A DNA stretch of 64,000 nucleotides from Pelobacter sp. (GCA_030824515.1 JAVBXN010000052.1:23499-87498); one strand, 5' to 3'; positions 48,282-58,376 are shown, counted from the stretch's first letter. Notes: generated from the sequence alone by a model not told the origin. Made by a program: numbers and translations.

Positions 48282-49298
48282 TTAGAACTGCCGGAGAAAA
48301 CGCACGTCATTTTCGAAGAGTAGCCGCATGTCATTAATGCCGTACTTTAACATTGCAATGCGCTCGATCCCCATTCCGAATGCGAACCCGGAAATATTTT
48401 CCGCATCATAATTGACATGCCGGTATACTTCGGGATCAACCATTCCGGCGCCGAGTATTTCAAGCCAGCCGCTGTTTTTGCAGACCCGGCACCCTTTGCC
48501 GCCACAAATCACGCAGGCGATGTCAACCTCGGCCGACGGCTCGGTAAAGGGGAAGAAGCTGGGACGCAGGCGTACTCCTGTCTTCTGGCCGAACAGCTGA
48601 TTGGTGAATACCGTCAAAATCCCCTTGAGATCACCGAATGTGATACCGGAATCAACCATCAGCCCCTCAATCTGGTGAAACATGGGAGAGTGGGTAGCAT
48701 CGGAGTCGCAGCGGTAAACCGTTCCGGGTGCGATGATTCGCAGTGGGGGTTTCTGCTTGAGCATGGTACGAATCTGCACCGGCGAGGTATGGGTACGCAA
48801 CAGCATGTTATTTTCTACAAAAAACGTATCCTGCATATCTCGGGCAGGATGTTCCGGGGGAAAATTCAAAGCCTCGAAGTTATACCAGTCATGCTCGATT
48901 TCCGGCCCTTCGGCCACCGCAAAACCGAGACCGGCAAATATTTCGCAGACCTCTTCGATAATCAGGGAGACAGGATGTTTGGAACCGCTGGAAGCATGTC
49001 TTCCAGGCAGAGTGACGTCGATCCTCTCCGACTTGAGACGTTCGGCCTTGGCCTGCTCTCTGGCCGCGGCAAGCGCGGCTTCCAAAGCGGATTCGATCTC
49101 GTCACGAACATTGTTGACCAACTGCCCGACTATCGGGCGCTCATCCGCGGAAAGAGCACCAAGTCCTTTCATCAGAGCGGTCAGTTCGCCTTTACGGCCA
49201 AGCATTCTGACGCGTATATCCTGCAGTAACTCAACATTTCCTGCTGATTTTATCGAAGTCAGAGTCTCGTTTTTTAATTTTTCTAGCTGTTCCCGCAT
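48282..49298 (-). CDS. pheS: Phenylalanine-tRNA ligase alpha subunit
   Basis: 338 residues, the catalytic class II subunit partnered with PheT. N-terminal coiled coil (about 1-85), motif 2 region (HTSPVQIRTM ... APGTVYRCDSDATH) and motif 3 GFAFGMGIERIAML near the C-terminus. A CVICGGKGCRVC cysteine cluster (about 280) is present, as in some bacterial PheS. A strong hairpin terminator lies between rplT and this gene, so pheS-pheT may have attenuated or separate expression. Confidence 0.97.
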   Translation of the reverse strand: MREQLEKLKNETLTSIKSAGNVELLQDIRVRMLGRKGELTALMKGLGALSADERPIVGQLVNNVRDEIESALEAALAAAREQAKAERLKSERIDVTLPGRHASSGSKHPVSLIIEEVCEIFAGLGFAVAEGPEIEHDWYNFEALNFPPEHPARDMQDTFFVENNMLLRTHTSPVQIRTMLKQKPPLRIIAPGTVYRCDSDATHSPMFHQIEGLMVDSGITFGDLKGILTVFTNQLFGQKTGVRLRPSFFPFTEPSAEVDIACVICGGKGCRVCKNSGWLEILGAGMVDPEVYRHVNYDAENISGFAFGMGIERIAMLKYGINDMRLLFENDVRFLRQF

Positions 49299-49346
49299 AG
49301 TTTGATTACCTTTGCGACAGAGTTTAATGGTGAATAATCAACTTAC

Positions 49347-49383
49347 AAAAAAGGGAATGGGATTTAGTCCCATTCCCTTTTTT
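49347..49383 (-). terminator. Bidirectional hairpin between rplT and pheS
   Basis: A 16-bp perfect stem of A6-GGGAATGGGA / TCCCATTCCC-T6 with a five-base loop (49347-49383). Each strand ends in a T-run, so it terminates in either direction. On the minus strand it lies between rplT and pheS, separating the ribosomal genes from pheST or acting as an attenuator. Confidence 0.88.
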
Positions 49384-49403
49384 CGGTTCGACACGATAAT
49401 ATC

Positions 49404-49757
49404 TTAGATGCTTGCCTTGGCTACATCCGCGATCTGCGCAAATCCCTTTGGATCAGTCACGGCGATGTCGGCCAGAACTTTACGATCGATCTGTACGTCG
49501 GCTTTTTTAAGCCCAAAGATGAACTTGCTGTATGACAGTCCGTTGAGACGGGAAGCCGCATTGATACGGACGATCCAGAGACTGCGGAAATCACGTTTTT
49601 TGACGCGACGGTCACGGAAGGCATAATTCAGAGCCCGGTCAACCGCTTCAGTGGCACTGCGGAACAGTTTGCTCCGTGCGCCGCGATAACCTTTGGCAAG
49701 CTTTAAAACCTTGTTACGTCTGCGTCTCGCTTTAAATCCTCTTTTTACGCGTGGCAT
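49404..49757 (-). CDS. rplT: 50S ribosomal protein L20
   Basis: 117 residues, full length. The N-terminal [20 protein letters not shown] is the lysine/arginine-rich L20 tail that binds 23S rRNA; the [20 protein letters not shown] block is diagnostic. L20 is also a translational repressor of its own operon in other bacteria. The 108-bp gap to rpmI contains a small CCCTC/GAGGG hairpin (near 49839-49858) that could be part of such control, though I do not recognise a known leader. Confidence 0.98.
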   Translation of the reverse strand: MPRVKRGFKARRRRNKVLKLAKGYRGARSKLFRSATEAVDRALNYAFRDRRVKKRDFRSLWIVRINAASRLNGLSYSKFIFGLKKADVQIDRKVLADIAVTDPKGFAQIADVAKASI

Positions 49758-49865
49758 ACTTACTACTCCTTCATCGGTAAAATGGCCAGATCCATAAGGG
49801 GAGACAATTTCCTCATGGTTCTTGGCATGTGTACCCCCTCACCACTGGTGGAGGGATATCGTTAT

Positions 49866-50063
49866 TTATTTGTATGGGATCAGGCGTGCAATGTTTTTCT
49901 GGTCAACAGCAGCCACCATGGAACCACCACGCAGATTACGTTTGCGCTTGGTTGACTTGGGGGTCAGGATATGACTTGTGTATGCGCTGCCTCGCTTGAT
50001 CCGTCCTGTAGCGGATTTTTTGAAGCGCTTGGCGGCGCCGCGGTTAGTTTTAATCTTTGGCAT
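49866..50063 (-). CDS. rpmI: 50S ribosomal protein L35
   Basis: 65 residues, basic, with the family opening [20 protein letters not shown] and the [16 protein letters not shown] block. Lies between infC and rplT in the conserved infC-rpmI-rplT order. Confidence 0.97.
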   Translation of the reverse strand: MPKIKTNRGAAKRFKKSATGRIKRGSAYTSHILTPKSTKRKRNLRGGSMVAAVDQKNIARLIPYK

Positions 50064-50110
50064 GAATTAGCTCCTTCTTGTTATGTACTGAATTATGGAT
50101 TTAAAATTCG

Positions 50111-50629
50111 CTATTTTTTTACTTTGGGAGCGACAATCATATACATGTTGCGCCCCTCTACACGCGGCTGGTTCTCAATAATCGCCACATCCTGCAACTC
50201 TTTTGCGACCCGCTCGATAACAGCACGACCAACATCCATGTGCGTAATTTCCCGGCCCCGGAACACCAGAGTTATCTTTGCCTTATTGCCCTCTTCAAGA
50301 AAACGTTTGACGTTCTTGATCTTGAAATCAAGGTCGTGGTCATCTGTTTTCGGACGGAGCTTGACTTCCTTGAGCAATACATGGACCTGCTTCTTCTTGG
50401 CTTCCTGCAGCTTCTTGCTCTGCTGGTACTTGAATTTGCCGTAATCCATGATCCGGCAGACAGGGGGAACTGCCGTGGGTGATACCTCCACAAGGTCAAG
50501 CTGCTGCTGCTCGGCAAGCTCAAGCGCCCTGGAGACAGGAATGATACCCAAAGCTTCTCCATCCGCGCCAATGACGCGTACTTCGGAAACCCGGATAGCC
50601 TGGTTGATATTCACGGTCGGTTTTGCTAT
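50111..50629 (-). CDS. infC: Translation initiation factor IF-3, non-AUG (AUA) start
   Basis: About 172 residues. Keeps the 30S subunit free and checks start codons. N-domain (NINQAIRVSEVRVIGADGE ... MDYGKFKYQQSKK) and C-domain (KTDDHDLDFKIKNVKRFLEE ... IVAPKVKK) are complete. No ATG fits. A near-perfect AGGAGGTG (50635-50642) stands five bases before an in-frame ATA at 50627-50629, encoding (M)AKPTVNINQ; the GTG at 50614 has no ribosome site at the right distance. infC in many bacteria starts at AUU, AUC or AUA so that IF-3 represses its own synthesis. Overall assignment is certain; the exact start is strong inference. Confidence 0.95.
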   Translation of the reverse strand: MAKPTVNINQAIRVSEVRVIGADGEALGIIPVSRALELAEQQQLDLVEVSPTAVPPVCRIMDYGKFKYQQSKKLQEAKKKQVHVLLKEVKLRPKTDDHDLDFKIKNVKRFLEEGNKAKITLVFRGREITHMDVGRAVIERVAKELQDVAIIENQPRVEGRNMYMIVAPKVKK

Positions 50630-50642
50630 GGCGACACCTCCT
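50627..50642 (-). promoter_or_regulatory. infC ribosome site and AUA start
   Basis: On the minus strand AGGAGGTG is followed by TCGCC and then ATA. The strong Shine-Dalgarno and rare start codon form the usual IF-3 self-repression arrangement. Confidence 0.8.
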
Positions 50643-50679
50643 GATGGCAGCTTAGATTGCTGTCACCTGCTCATACGAT

Positions 50680-52590
50680 CTATTTATATTCTTTACATTC
50701 CTGTAATACAAAATCAATAAACTCTTCAGGCTTCATCGGTTGCAGATTCTTGCCATCGCGATAGCGGGGAGTCACGGTACCCTGTTCAACTTCCTTATCG
50801 CCTATCACCAGCATGTAAGGCGTCTTCTGCAGCTGGGCCTCGCGGATCTTGAAGCTCAGTTTTTCATTGCGAAGATCGCTCTGTACCCTGATACCCGCAT
50901 CGCGCAGACGCTTGTAAACATCCTTGGCAAAAGGAACCTGGTTTTCAGTGACCGTAACAATAACCGCCTGCACCGGAGATATCCAGAGAGGAAAACTACC
51001 GGCAAAGTGCTCGATGAGAACACCGATAAAGCGTTCTATGGAACCAAGAATTACACGATGAACCATAACCGGCCGCTTGCGTTCGCCATCAGAAGCGACG
51101 TAGGTCAGGTCAAAGCGCTCGGGCAGGGTAAAATCGCACTGGATAGTAGCACACTGCCAGCGCCTGTCAAGACAATCGCGCAGCTTGATGTCGATCTTGG
51201 GGCCATAGAATGCGCCGTCACCCTCGTTAATCTCATAGGGTCGCCCGGAATCCTTCAATGCTCCCAACAGGGCATCGGTGGCCTGTTTCCAGTCGGCATC
51301 AGAGCCGATGGATTTGTCAGGACGCGTAGACAACTCCATCTCGTACTCGAAGCCGAAGATATTCATCACATCGTTCACAAAGGAGATAACGCCCTTGATC
51401 TCGGCGTCAAGCTGTTCCGGTGTACAGAGGATATGGGCGTCATCCTGGGTAAAACAGCGTACCCGCATCAACCCGTGCAACACTCCGGCACGCTCATGGC
51501 GATGCACCGTCCCCAGCTCGAAGAAACGCAGGGGCAGATCGCGGTAGCTACGCAACTGGGACTTGTATATCATCATGTGCGAGAGACAGTTCATCGGCTT
51601 GATGCCGTAACTCTGCTCATCAACCTCGGTGAAATACATATTCTCGCGATAGTTATCGTAATGACCGGAGCGCTGCCAGAGCTCACTCTTCAGGATCTGG
51701 GGGCCGACAACTATATCGTAATCACGGCGCAGATGCTCCTTGCGCTCGAAATCCTCGAGAACAGTGCGCAACATGGCGCCTTTCGGATGCCAGATCGGAA
51801 AGCCCGCTCCGACTTCGTCCGAAAAGGAGAACAGGTCCAACTCCCGACCAAGCTTGCGGTGGTCGCGACGTTTGGCCTCTTCCAGACGGTTCAGGTATGC
51901 TTCCAGCTCTTTCTTGTCTATAAAGGCGGTGCCGTAAATACGCTGCAGCATGCGGTTCTTCTCATCGCCGCGCCAGTAGGCTCCGGCGATGGAAAGCAGC
52001 TTGAAAGCCTTGATGCGCGATGTGGACGGCAGATGGGGACCGCGGCAGAGGTCGGCAAAGCCACCCTGGGTATAGACAGAAACCTGCTCCGCGCCCAGAT
52101 CGTTGATCAACTCGGCCTTGTAGGATTCGCCCATCGCTTCAAACATGCTGACAGCGTCGGCGCTGGAAAGCTCACTGCGCACAATTTTCTGGTCGGCTGC
52201 GGCAAGCTCGGCCATCCTGGCTTCAATTCGCTCCAGATCTTCAGGAGTGAACGGCCTCTCCATGTCGAAATCATAATAAAAACCGGTTTCGATTGCCGGC
52301 CCGATCGTAACCTTGGCCTGCGGGAAAAGTTCCTTGACAGCCTGGGCCATCAGGTGCGAGGCCGAGTGCCGGATTATTTCCAGGGCTTCGGGGCTCTTTT
52401 CGGTGATTATTTCAACGCGGGCGCCATCAGGCAACGGCGACGAAAGGTCAACCAGCTGTCCGTTGATCTTGCCGGCCAGGGCCGCCTTGGCCAAACCCGC
52501 TCCAATTGAGGCGGCCAGGTCGTAAACGGTGGCTCCCGTCTGGAGTTCACGGGCGGAATTATCCGGTAGCGTTATCGTGATGGTAGACAT
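50680..52590 (-). CDS. thrS: Threonine-tRNA ligase
   Basis: 636 residues, full length. TGS domain (about 1-62), editing domain with [16 protein letters not shown] (about 75-90) and the HxxxC partner near 180, class II core (about 240-530; motif 2 around [15 protein letters not shown], zinc-ligand region [12 protein letters not shown]), and C-terminal anticodon-binding domain (about 540-636). It heads the thrS-infC-rpmI-rplT-pheST series. No T-box or long leader is seen in the 79 bp before the start, where the tRNA-Val terminator lies. Confidence 0.98.
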   Translation of the reverse strand: MSTITITLPDNSARELQTGATVYDLAASIGAGLAKAALAGKINGQLVDLSSPLPDGARVEIITEKSPEALEIIRHSASHLMAQAVKELFPQAKVTIGPAIETGFYYDFDMERPFTPEDLERIEARMAELAAADQKIVRSELSSADAVSMFEAMGESYKAELINDLGAEQVSVYTQGGFADLCRGPHLPSTSRIKAFKLLSIAGAYWRGDEKNRMLQRIYGTAFIDKKELEAYLNRLEEAKRRDHRKLGRELDLFSFSDEVGAGFPIWHPKGAMLRTVLEDFERKEHLRRDYDIVVGPQILKSELWQRSGHYDNYRENMYFTEVDEQSYGIKPMNCLSHMMIYKSQLRSYRDLPLRFFELGTVHRHERAGVLHGLMRVRCFTQDDAHILCTPEQLDAEIKGVISFVNDVMNIFGFEYEMELSTRPDKSIGSDADWKQATDALLGALKDSGRPYEINEGDGAFYGPKIDIKLRDCLDRRWQCATIQCDFTLPERFDLTYVASDGERKRPVMVHRVILGSIERFIGVLIEHFAGSFPLWISPVQAVIVTVTENQVPFAKDVYKRLRDAGIRVQSDLRNEKLSFKIREAQLQKTPYMLVIGDKEVEQGTVTPRYRDGKNLQPMKPEEFIDFVLQECKEYK

Positions 52591-52620
52591 TGTGTATTCC
52601 TTTTTAAAAGAAACAGAAAA

Positions 52621-52640
52621 GGCATCGAAACATCGATGCC
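52621..52640 (-). terminator. Terminator after tRNA-Val
   Basis: An 8-bp stem GGCATCGA/TCGATGCC with a 4-base loop, followed on the minus strand by TTTTCTGTTTCTTTT. It ends tRNA-Val transcription just before thrS (start 52590), so thrS probably has its own signal or relies on readthrough. Confidence 0.8.
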
Positions 52641-52669
52641 CGCATCCTGCCCGCCTAGCACTGCTTTAA

Positions 52670-52744
52670 TGGTAGGCGCGGGCGGTCTCGAACCGCCGAC
52701 TTCTACCGTGTCAAGGTAGCGCTCTCCCCCTGAGCTACGCGCCT
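52670..52744 (-). tRNA. tRNA-Val (anticodon GAC)
   Basis: A 75-nt cloverleaf with encoded CCA. Acceptor AGGCGCG pairs with CGCGCCT; D stem GCTC/GAGC; anticodon stem CTACC/GGTAG, loop TTGACAC, anticodon GAC; T arm GGCGG-TTCGAGA-CCGCC. Lies between rlmD and thrS, same strand. Confidence 0.96.
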
Positions 52745-52786
52745 GCATCAAAAGCTGCAAAGTAATAGCAAGTTGAAGGTAGTATG

Positions 52787-54259
52787 TCAAGCTGATTTTA
52801 TTACTTTTTCCAATCTGGCCACGTTCTCCACATGCACGGTCTGTGGAAACATGTCAACCGGCTGGATTTCGCGGCAGACATAGCCGAGTCCCTTCAGCAC
52901 CATCAGGTCGCGCGCCAGACTGGCCGGTGAGCAGGAAACGTAGATTATCGCCCTGGGACCAAGCGCTGCGACACGCTCCAGCACCTTTTGTTCACAACCT
53001 TTACGAGGCGGGTTAAGCACTGCCACATCAAGCCGCTGTTTGTCTTCATACATTTCATCCAGAAGTTCGGCTGCGTCACCCGCTTCGAACCGGCAGTTAC
53101 GGATATTGTTTACCTTTGCGTTCAATGCGGCATCCGCCACAGCATCCTCAACCACTTCCACACCGATCACCTGCCCGGCCTGTGCGGACAAAAACATACC
53201 GATTCCGCCGATTCCGCAATACATATCCAGCACGGTCTCGGTCCCGGTCAGGGCGGCCCACTCACGAACCTGCGAGTAAATCAGTTCCGCGCCGCTGTTA
53301 TTGACTTGAAAAAATGAGCGCGGCGAAATCCTGAAGGATATATCGCCGATTTTTTCTACCAGATGATGCTGGGTAGTCAGAAAATAATCTTTCTGTCCCA
53401 TAATGACATTGCCTTCGGAACTGTTCACATTCTGGGCCATCACCTGAATTTCCGGGACCTGTTGCTGCACATAGCGGCTCAAGTGATGAATTTCATTGTA
53501 GGAGCGCTTGGCGGTAACAAATACCACCATAGCTTTTTTTTCACTTACCGACACCCGTACGACCAGGTAACGCAAAAGCCCCATCTTGCTCTGCGGATTA
53601 TAGACCGGCACCTTGCACTTGCTAATTCCCTTCCTGACCGCATCCACCACCTTGTTGATCAGCGGATGATGGAGCGGGCACTGTTCCAGGTCATATACAT
53701 CATGGCTGGCCCGGCGATAGATACCGATAAACGGATCGGAAAACTTTCCGGCCACGGTCAGTTTGGCAGTGCTGCGATAATGGATCAGGTTGATTGGCGA
53801 AAGCATCGTATGGACGGTGATTCCCGCCAGATCAGGGTATTTTGACAATTCCGAAAGGACCATGCCCCGTTTCCATGTTTTCTGTTCGGCATACTTCATC
53901 GCTATCAGGGGGCATCCGCAACATTCCGCGCTTTCATTGCAGGGCGGACGCCTGCTGCGCAACGCTGACGGCTGCAGCAGCTTTTTTACATGGCAAAACG
54001 CGCTGCCGCCGGCAACATGGTCGATGCCGACCAGGGCAACATCGCCAGGAATAGCGCCGGAAACTTTCAGGGTCATGCCCTCTTCGCTACGGGCAGTACC
54101 GTAACCATCCTCATCCAGGGCCGCAATTTTCAACTCCATCACTGAATTACGAACCAACCGGGTGAAAGATCGTTCCTTTAAGGTCGCACGGTCAGACTTG
54201 CCGGCCTCAGGTTTGCCTTTTTTAAAATCCTTCTGTTCCGCTTTTACATAATTTTTCAA
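52787..54259 (-). CDS. rlmD: 23S rRNA (uracil-5-)-methyltransferase RlmD/RumA family
   Basis: A 490-residue SAM enzyme that methylates a uridine in rRNA (or tRNA in related members). N-terminal lysine-rich extension (about 1-40), TRAM domain (about 40-98), an iron-sulfur cluster group (PPCNESAECCGCPL and a later LEQCPLHH cysteine), then the Rossmann methyltransferase with LDMYCGIGGIG, the NPPRKGC motif and the catalytic-region YVSCSPASLARD. The start is a TTG at 54259 with an AGGAAG site; Met41 (54139) lacks one. RlmD is the likeliest name, but RlmCD or TrmA relatives cannot be excluded by sequence alone. Confidence 0.85.
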   Translation of the reverse strand: MKNYVKAEQKDFKKGKPEAGKSDRATLKERSFTRLVRNSVMELKIAALDEDGYGTARSEEGMTLKVSGAIPGDVALVGIDHVAGGSAFCHVKKLLQPSALRSRRPPCNESAECCGCPLIAMKYAEQKTWKRGMVLSELSKYPDLAGITVHTMLSPINLIHYRSTAKLTVAGKFSDPFIGIYRRASHDVYDLEQCPLHHPLINKVVDAVRKGISKCKVPVYNPQSKMGLLRYLVVRVSVSEKKAMVVFVTAKRSYNEIHHLSRYVQQQVPEIQVMAQNVNSSEGNVIMGQKDYFLTTQHHLVEKIGDISFRISPRSFFQVNNSGAELIYSQVREWAALTGTETVLDMYCGIGGIGMFLSAQAGQVIGVEVVEDAVADAALNAKVNNIRNCRFEAGDAAELLDEMYEDKQRLDVAVLNPPRKGCEQKVLERVAALGPRAIIYVSCSPASLARDLMVLKGLGYVCREIQPVDMFPQTVHVENVARLEKVIKSA

Positions 54260-54290
54260 TGTTTTAACTTCCTCTTTTTGTTATTGCCTG

Positions 54291-54881
54291 TCAGATCTGT
54301 TCCAGATATTCCCGAAATTGCCGAAAAGCCTGCCCGCGATGGCTGATGCCGTTCTTCTGCTCCAGTTCCAGCTCGGCCATGCTGCAGTCAAAACCGTCCA
54401 CCAGAAAGAGCGGGTCGTAACCGAAACCACCATCGCCCCTGGGCAATTCCAGAATCCGCCCACCTACCCTGCCGGTAAATGTTTTTTCAAAACCATCCGG
54501 AGTCACAAATGCCAGCACGCATACGAATGCCGCCCGTCTCTCGCCTGCTGAAACGTCCCGCAGTTCCTCAAGCAGGCGCAGATTGTTGGCGGCGTCACCA
54601 GCGCCTTCGCCGGCAAAACGGGCCGAGTAAACACCGGGACGGCCGTCAAGCGCGTCCACCACAAGACCAGAATCATCGGCCAGTGCCGGCAACCCTGTGA
54701 ACAGTGATGCTTCGCGGGCTTTTTTAAGGGCATTGTCCTCGAACGTGACGCCATCCTCAACAGTATCCGGAAAGCCTGCCAGGTCGGCAGCACAGCGGAA
54801 CTCATCCACCAGATCCCCGAGCATAGCTTCCAGCTCGCGTATCTTGCCACGATTGCGCGTGGCAACCACCAACTTCTTCAT
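54291..54881 (-). CDS. rdgB: XTP/dITP diphosphatase (Ham1/RdgB)
   Basis: 196 residues, full length. Hydrolyses non-canonical purine triphosphates (ITP, XTP) to keep them out of nucleic acids. The substrate loop [13 protein letters not shown] at the start, [22 protein letters not shown] in the middle and [13 protein letters not shown] near the end are diagnostic. ATGA overlap with the preceding rph gene, the common rph-rdgB pairing. Confidence 0.97.
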   Translation of the reverse strand: MKKLVVATRNRGKIRELEAMLGDLVDEFRCAADLAGFPDTVEDGVTFEDNALKKAREASLFTGLPALADDSGLVVDALDGRPGVYSARFAGEGAGDAANNLRLLEELRDVSAGERRAAFVCVLAFVTPDGFEKTFTGRVGGRILELPRGDGGFGYDPLFLVDGFDCSMAELELEQKNGISHRGQAFRQFREYLEQI

Positions 54882-55597
54882 CGTGCCAAAACCTCGCGCT
54901 GAATATCGAACAGCCTGCTAATGCCGCTCATGGCAAGTTCGCGCATTTCATCCATCTGGGCGATTGTGAACGGTTCTGCCTCGGCAGTGCCTTGCACCTC
55001 TACAAAACGGTCGCTGGAAGTCATCACATAGTTCATGTCAACCTCGGCGGAAGAATCCTCGGGATAATTCAGGTCCAGCAAAGCCTCACCGTCCACAATT
55101 CCGACGCTGACCGCGGCAACGGCCTCGCGGATCGGCATCTCTGCCAGCAATCCCCTGTTCCGCAGAGTATTCAAGGCATCTACCAGCGCCACATAGGCCC
55201 CCGTTATGGAAGCGGTGCGGGTTCCGCCGTCGGCCTGGATCACGTCACAATCGATATGTATGGAGCGTTCGCCCAGTCTGGCAAGATCGACCACGGCACG
55301 CAAGGAACGCCCGATCAAGCGCTGGATCTCGAGAGTGCGGCCGCTCTGCTTTCCCTTGGAAGCCTCGCGCGCCGAACGTGTGTGGGTGGCACGCGGCAGC
55401 ATCGAGTATTCGGCTGTTACCCAACCGGTGCCTTTACCCCTCAGAAATGGCGGAACCGACTCTTCCACCGATGCGGTACAGATGACCCTGGTATCTCCGA
55501 ATTCAATCAGTACGGAACCTTCGGCATGTTTGATAAAGTTGCGTGTGATAGTAATAGGGCGCAATTCCCTGGCTGCACGCCCGTCATTCCTTGTCAT
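54878..55597 (-). CDS. rph: Ribonuclease PH
   Basis: 239 residues. Phosphorolytic 3' exoribonuclease that trims tRNA ends. Diagnostic blocks: [40 protein letters not shown] (phosphate and RNA-binding arginines) and [20 protein letters not shown]. The ATG at 55597 has a GGGAG site; an upstream in-frame start at 55615 lacks one. Stop overlaps the rdgB start as ATGA. Confidence 0.97.
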   Translation of the reverse strand: MTRNDGRAARELRPITITRNFIKHAEGSVLIEFGDTRVICTASVEESVPPFLRGKGTGWVTAEYSMLPRATHTRSAREASKGKQSGRTLEIQRLIGRSLRAVVDLARLGERSIHIDCDVIQADGGTRTASITGAYVALVDALNTLRNRGLLAEMPIREAVAAVSVGIVDGEALLDLNYPEDSSAEVDMNYVMTSSDRFVEVQGTAEAEPFTIAQMDEMRELAMSGISRLFDIQREVLAR

Positions 55598-55676
55598 GAA
55601 GATCTCCCGAAGCAATTTGATTATACATATTTCGAACGTGTTCCTTATCCTGAAGCCGATGCGCTGTCAAACAAAA

Positions 55677-55700
55677 AGGGAACCCGTAAACAGGTTCCCT
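55677..55700 (-). terminator. Hairpin terminator before rph
   Basis: An 8-bp stem AGGGAACC/GGTTCCCT with an eight-base loop, followed on the minus strand by TTTTTG. It ends the transcript of the small zinc-ribbon gene and isolates rph-rdgB-rlmD from it. Confidence 0.8.
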
Positions 55701-55727
55701 CTGTGCTGCCGCCATTCGTGGCGTAAT

Positions 55728-55883
55728 TTATCCAAGTTGGGTGTTGTTGTTCTTGGTGCGGTTTGAAAGAATGGTCGAATCGATCATCTCTCCGCAACAA
55801 GTGCATTTCCAGGCATCAAAAGAGCGAACAAAATCGTAGAACTTTTCTGTGAACATGCGACCTTTGCAGCGTGGACAATGCAT
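55728..55883 (-). CDS. Small zinc-ribbon protein of unknown function
   Basis: A 51-residue protein with two CxxC pairs (CPRCKGRMF at the start, CTCCGEMI about 25 residues later), typical of a zinc ribbon. ATG 55883 is chosen (GGAGGG site 7 bases upstream); the open frame starts at 55916. It has no wider domain. Small proteins of this type recur in Geobacter genomes without known role. Own terminator follows. Confidence 0.75.
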   Translation of the reverse strand: MHCPRCKGRMFTEKFYDFVRSFDAWKCTCCGEMIDSTILSNRTKNNNTQLG

Positions 55884-56005
55884 ATAGCCCTCCCCGGATG
55901 CGAATATTGCAAACAATGCGGGAGAATGAGCAACTTATATGCCAAACACAAATCATGTTTTAAAAGACATTTAACCCTATCAATACAATCAATATTATCT
56001 AATAG

Positions 56006-56557
56006 TTAGAAATACCTGACCAAGCTCTTGAATTTCTTCTCACCTATTCCCTCAACAGCCTGAAGCTCTTCAAACCCCATTTTACCGCCATTTTTTTGAC
56101 GATACTCAACGATCCGTTGAGCTGTGACCGGGCCAATACCTGGCAGATTCTCAAAATCAGCGGCACTCATGGCATTGATATCAAGCGGAATCCCAAGGAC
56201 CATTCGTTCTTTTGCTGACATTGATCCGCACGAAATCATTCCTGTTCCGTCACTTCCAAGTTCCAAATGCAAATGATCACCATGGGTGACATTGCGCTTG
56301 TCGCAACTGCCAGTTGCAAAGCCCTTTACTTGCCGGACAGGCTCCGCCATTTCAATGGCGGTCAGCGTCAACAAATTGGCGCCAAGCGAATAAACTCCGC
56401 CGTGGCGTACATCTCCGCTGATCAGAACCATGACTGTGGCGGACGAAACAATGGAAAAAGCCGTGTGAACAGAAGTTTTTCTGTTCACACGGCTTTTAAC
56501 AATAACCGGCAGAGCTACCAGGATCGCAAGGACAACAATGATGATCCTCTGCTGCAT
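56006..56557 (-). CDS. ComEA-like DNA-binding protein (TM-SLBB-HhH)
   Basis: A 183-residue protein. N-terminal hydrophobic anchor (about 4-20, IIIVVLAILVALPVIV), an SLBB-like strand set (about 40-75, ISGDVRHGGVYSLGANL), two lone cysteines (CDKRN, ISCGSM) and a C-terminal helix-hairpin-helix pair (about 125-183; NLPGIGPVTAQRIVEYRQ and EGIGEKKFKSLV). The order matches ComEA, the DNA receptor for uptake. A 19-bp perfect inverted repeat falls inside the codons for residues about 20-34, which is unusual and could mean that the true start is downstream (Met43). Located 16 bp behind cimA. Confidence 0.78.
   Translation of the reverse strand: MQQRIIIVVLAILVALPVIVKSRVNRKTSVHTAFSIVSSATVMVLISGDVRHGGVYSLGANLLTLTAIEMAEPVRQVKGFATGSCDKRNVTHGDHLHLELGSDGTGMISCGSMSAKERMVLGIPLDINAMSAADFENLPGIGPVTAQRIVEYRQKNGGKMGFEELQAVEGIGEKKFKSLVRYF
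56456..56497 (-). terminator. 19-bp perfect hairpin after cimA, inside the next gene
   Basis: Left arm 56456-56474, loop of four bases, right arm 56479-56497; the arms are perfect complements. On the minus strand the GC-rich upper stem closes with TTTT, so it fits an intrinsic terminator for cimA. It overlaps the coding start of the ComEA-like gene. Confidence 0.7.
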
Positions 56558-56573
56558 AAAACTCGCTCCGGGT

Positions 56574-58142
56574 CTATTCCTCCGACTTGTGCAGCTTGTA
56601 ATCGATACTGTCGATCAAAGCCTGATAAGAGGCATCGATAATATTATCGGAAACGCCAACCGTACCCCAGCGGGCATGTTTGTCTCCGGATTCAATCAGG
56701 ACTCGGGTCGCGGAGGCCGTTCCCTGACCGGCAGGCAGAACGCGGACTTTATAATCCAGCAACTTGACTTCTTTCAGCTTGGGATAAAACTTTTCCAGCG
56801 CCTTGCGGATGGCGTTGTCAAGTGCGTTTACCGGACCATTCCCCTCCGCGGCGGTATGCTCGATCTTGCCGCCGACCTTGACCATGATTGTCGCTTCCGC
56901 AATGGGTTTCTGCTCTTCACCGCGTTTTTCGTCAATAACGCGAAAACCCATGACTGTAAAAAACTTCTTGTGAGATCCGAGCGCCTTTTTCATCAACAGC
57001 TCAAAAGAAGCCTCGGCGCCTTCAAACTGATAGCCACGATTTTCCATCTCCTTGATATTATCCAGAATTTCAAGCGTGACCGGATCCTTGCTGTCCAGGT
57101 TGATATTGAACTCCTCGGCCTTGGCCAGAATATTGGAACGACCGGACAGGTCCGAGATCAGGACACGGGTACAGTTGCCCACCAATTCGGGACGCATATG
57201 CTCGTATGTCTCCGGGTGACGCTGGATGGCGCTGACATGTACCCCACCCTTGTGGGCGAATGCCGAATTGCCGACATAGGCCTGATGCTTGTTGGGAGAA
57301 ATGTTGGCCAGTTCGTAGACAAATCGCGAGAGATCGCGCAGATGGCGCATCTGCTCATCGGAAATGCAGTCGTGTTTCATCTTGGCTTTCAGTGCCGGAA
57401 TAATCGAACAGAGGTTGGCATTACCGCAACGCTCGCCGAAACCGTTGATCGTACCCTGCACCTGGACAATACCCTGATCCACGGCATGCAGCGAGTTGGC
57501 CACGGCACACTCGGAATCGTTATGGGTATGTATGCCCAACGGAGTCTTGATATGCTCTTTGACGGTTCTGATGATTTCGGATACTTCGAACGGCATGCTG
57601 CCGCCGTTGGTGTCACAGAGAATGATGCAGTCCACTCCGGCCTGCTCGGCAGCCTTGAGCGTCTTGATGGCGTAATCCGGATTGGCCTTGTAACCGTCGA
57701 AGAAATGCTCTGCGTCATAGAACACTTCCGGAGCATTTTTCTTGAGATACTCCAGCGAGTCGAAGATCAGCTCCAGGTTCTCTTCCAGCGAGATACGCAG
57801 AGCCTCACGGACATGGAAGTCCCAGGTCTTGCCGAAAATAGTGATTGCGTCCGGTTCAGCTTTTACCAGCGTAATTATGTTACTGTCCTTATCGGGTGTC
57901 ACCTTGGCGCGGCGGGTCGAGCCGAAAGCGGCTATTTTGGCCTGCTGAAGCTTTTCCTTCTTGATCTCCTTGAAAAAAGCAACGTCCTTGGGGTTACTGC
58001 CGGGCCAGCCGCCCTCGATGTAATGAATACCGAGTTCATCCAACTTATGGGCAATACGGATTTTGTCTTCCAGCAGAAAGGAGATATCCTCCGCCTGGGT
58101 CCCATCCCTCAGCGTTGTATCGTAAAGCTTGATAAGACTCAT
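56574..58142 (-). CDS. cimA: (R)-citramalate synthase
   Basis: 522 residues, typical of the long Geobacter-type CimA. Condenses pyruvate with acetyl-CoA to citramalate, the first step of the threonine-independent isoleucine route. The DRE-TIM motif [14 protein letters not shown] opens the protein; [13 protein letters not shown] and [12 protein letters not shown] carry metal-binding histidines and the catalytic loop; a LeuA-type regulatory domain (about 400-520) is present, so feedback control is expected. The [23 protein letters not shown] pattern separates it from isopropylmalate and homocitrate synthases. Confidence 0.95.
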   Translation of the reverse strand: MSLIKLYDTTLRDGTQAEDISFLLEDKIRIAHKLDELGIHYIEGGWPGSNPKDVAFFKEIKKEKLQQAKIAAFGSTRRAKVTPDKDSNIITLVKAEPDAITIFGKTWDFHVREALRISLEENLELIFDSLEYLKKNAPEVFYDAEHFFDGYKANPDYAIKTLKAAEQAGVDCIILCDTNGGSMPFEVSEIIRTVKEHIKTPLGIHTHNDSECAVANSLHAVDQGIVQVQGTINGFGERCGNANLCSIIPALKAKMKHDCISDEQMRHLRDLSRFVYELANISPNKHQAYVGNSAFAHKGGVHVSAIQRHPETYEHMRPELVGNCTRVLISDLSGRSNILAKAEEFNINLDSKDPVTLEILDNIKEMENRGYQFEGAEASFELLMKKALGSHKKFFTVMGFRVIDEKRGEEQKPIAEATIMVKVGGKIEHTAAEGNGPVNALDNAIRKALEKFYPKLKEVKLLDYKVRVLPAGQGTASATRVLIESGDKHARWGTVGVSDNIIDASYQALIDSIDYKLHKSEE

Positions 58143-58376
58143 ACCTAAACCTCCACTTGTATTGAATATTTTTCACGGATTTCCATAAAACCGTATTTTG
58201 CTGAACGGTTTTCCCTTGTACCGGTTTAGATGAAAAAAATCAACTGATTTGCTAGGCTTCAGATCTTGCTCCGGACACGCTCAAATGCAATTTGTCTTTA
58301 TTTAAAGCAGCTGTTCTGCTATATGGAGCCATTGTATTATGTGCCAAAGAAGCTCTGGAAACATCAAAAACAATGT

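Noticed and set aside
50740..52509. 589-codon plus-strand frame opposite thrS
   Set aside because: It is exactly antisense to an unmistakable thrS and has no family features; a by-product of codon bias.
56538..58148. 536-codon plus-strand frame opposite cimA
   Set aside because: Antisense to a complete citramalate synthase; no recognisable protein.
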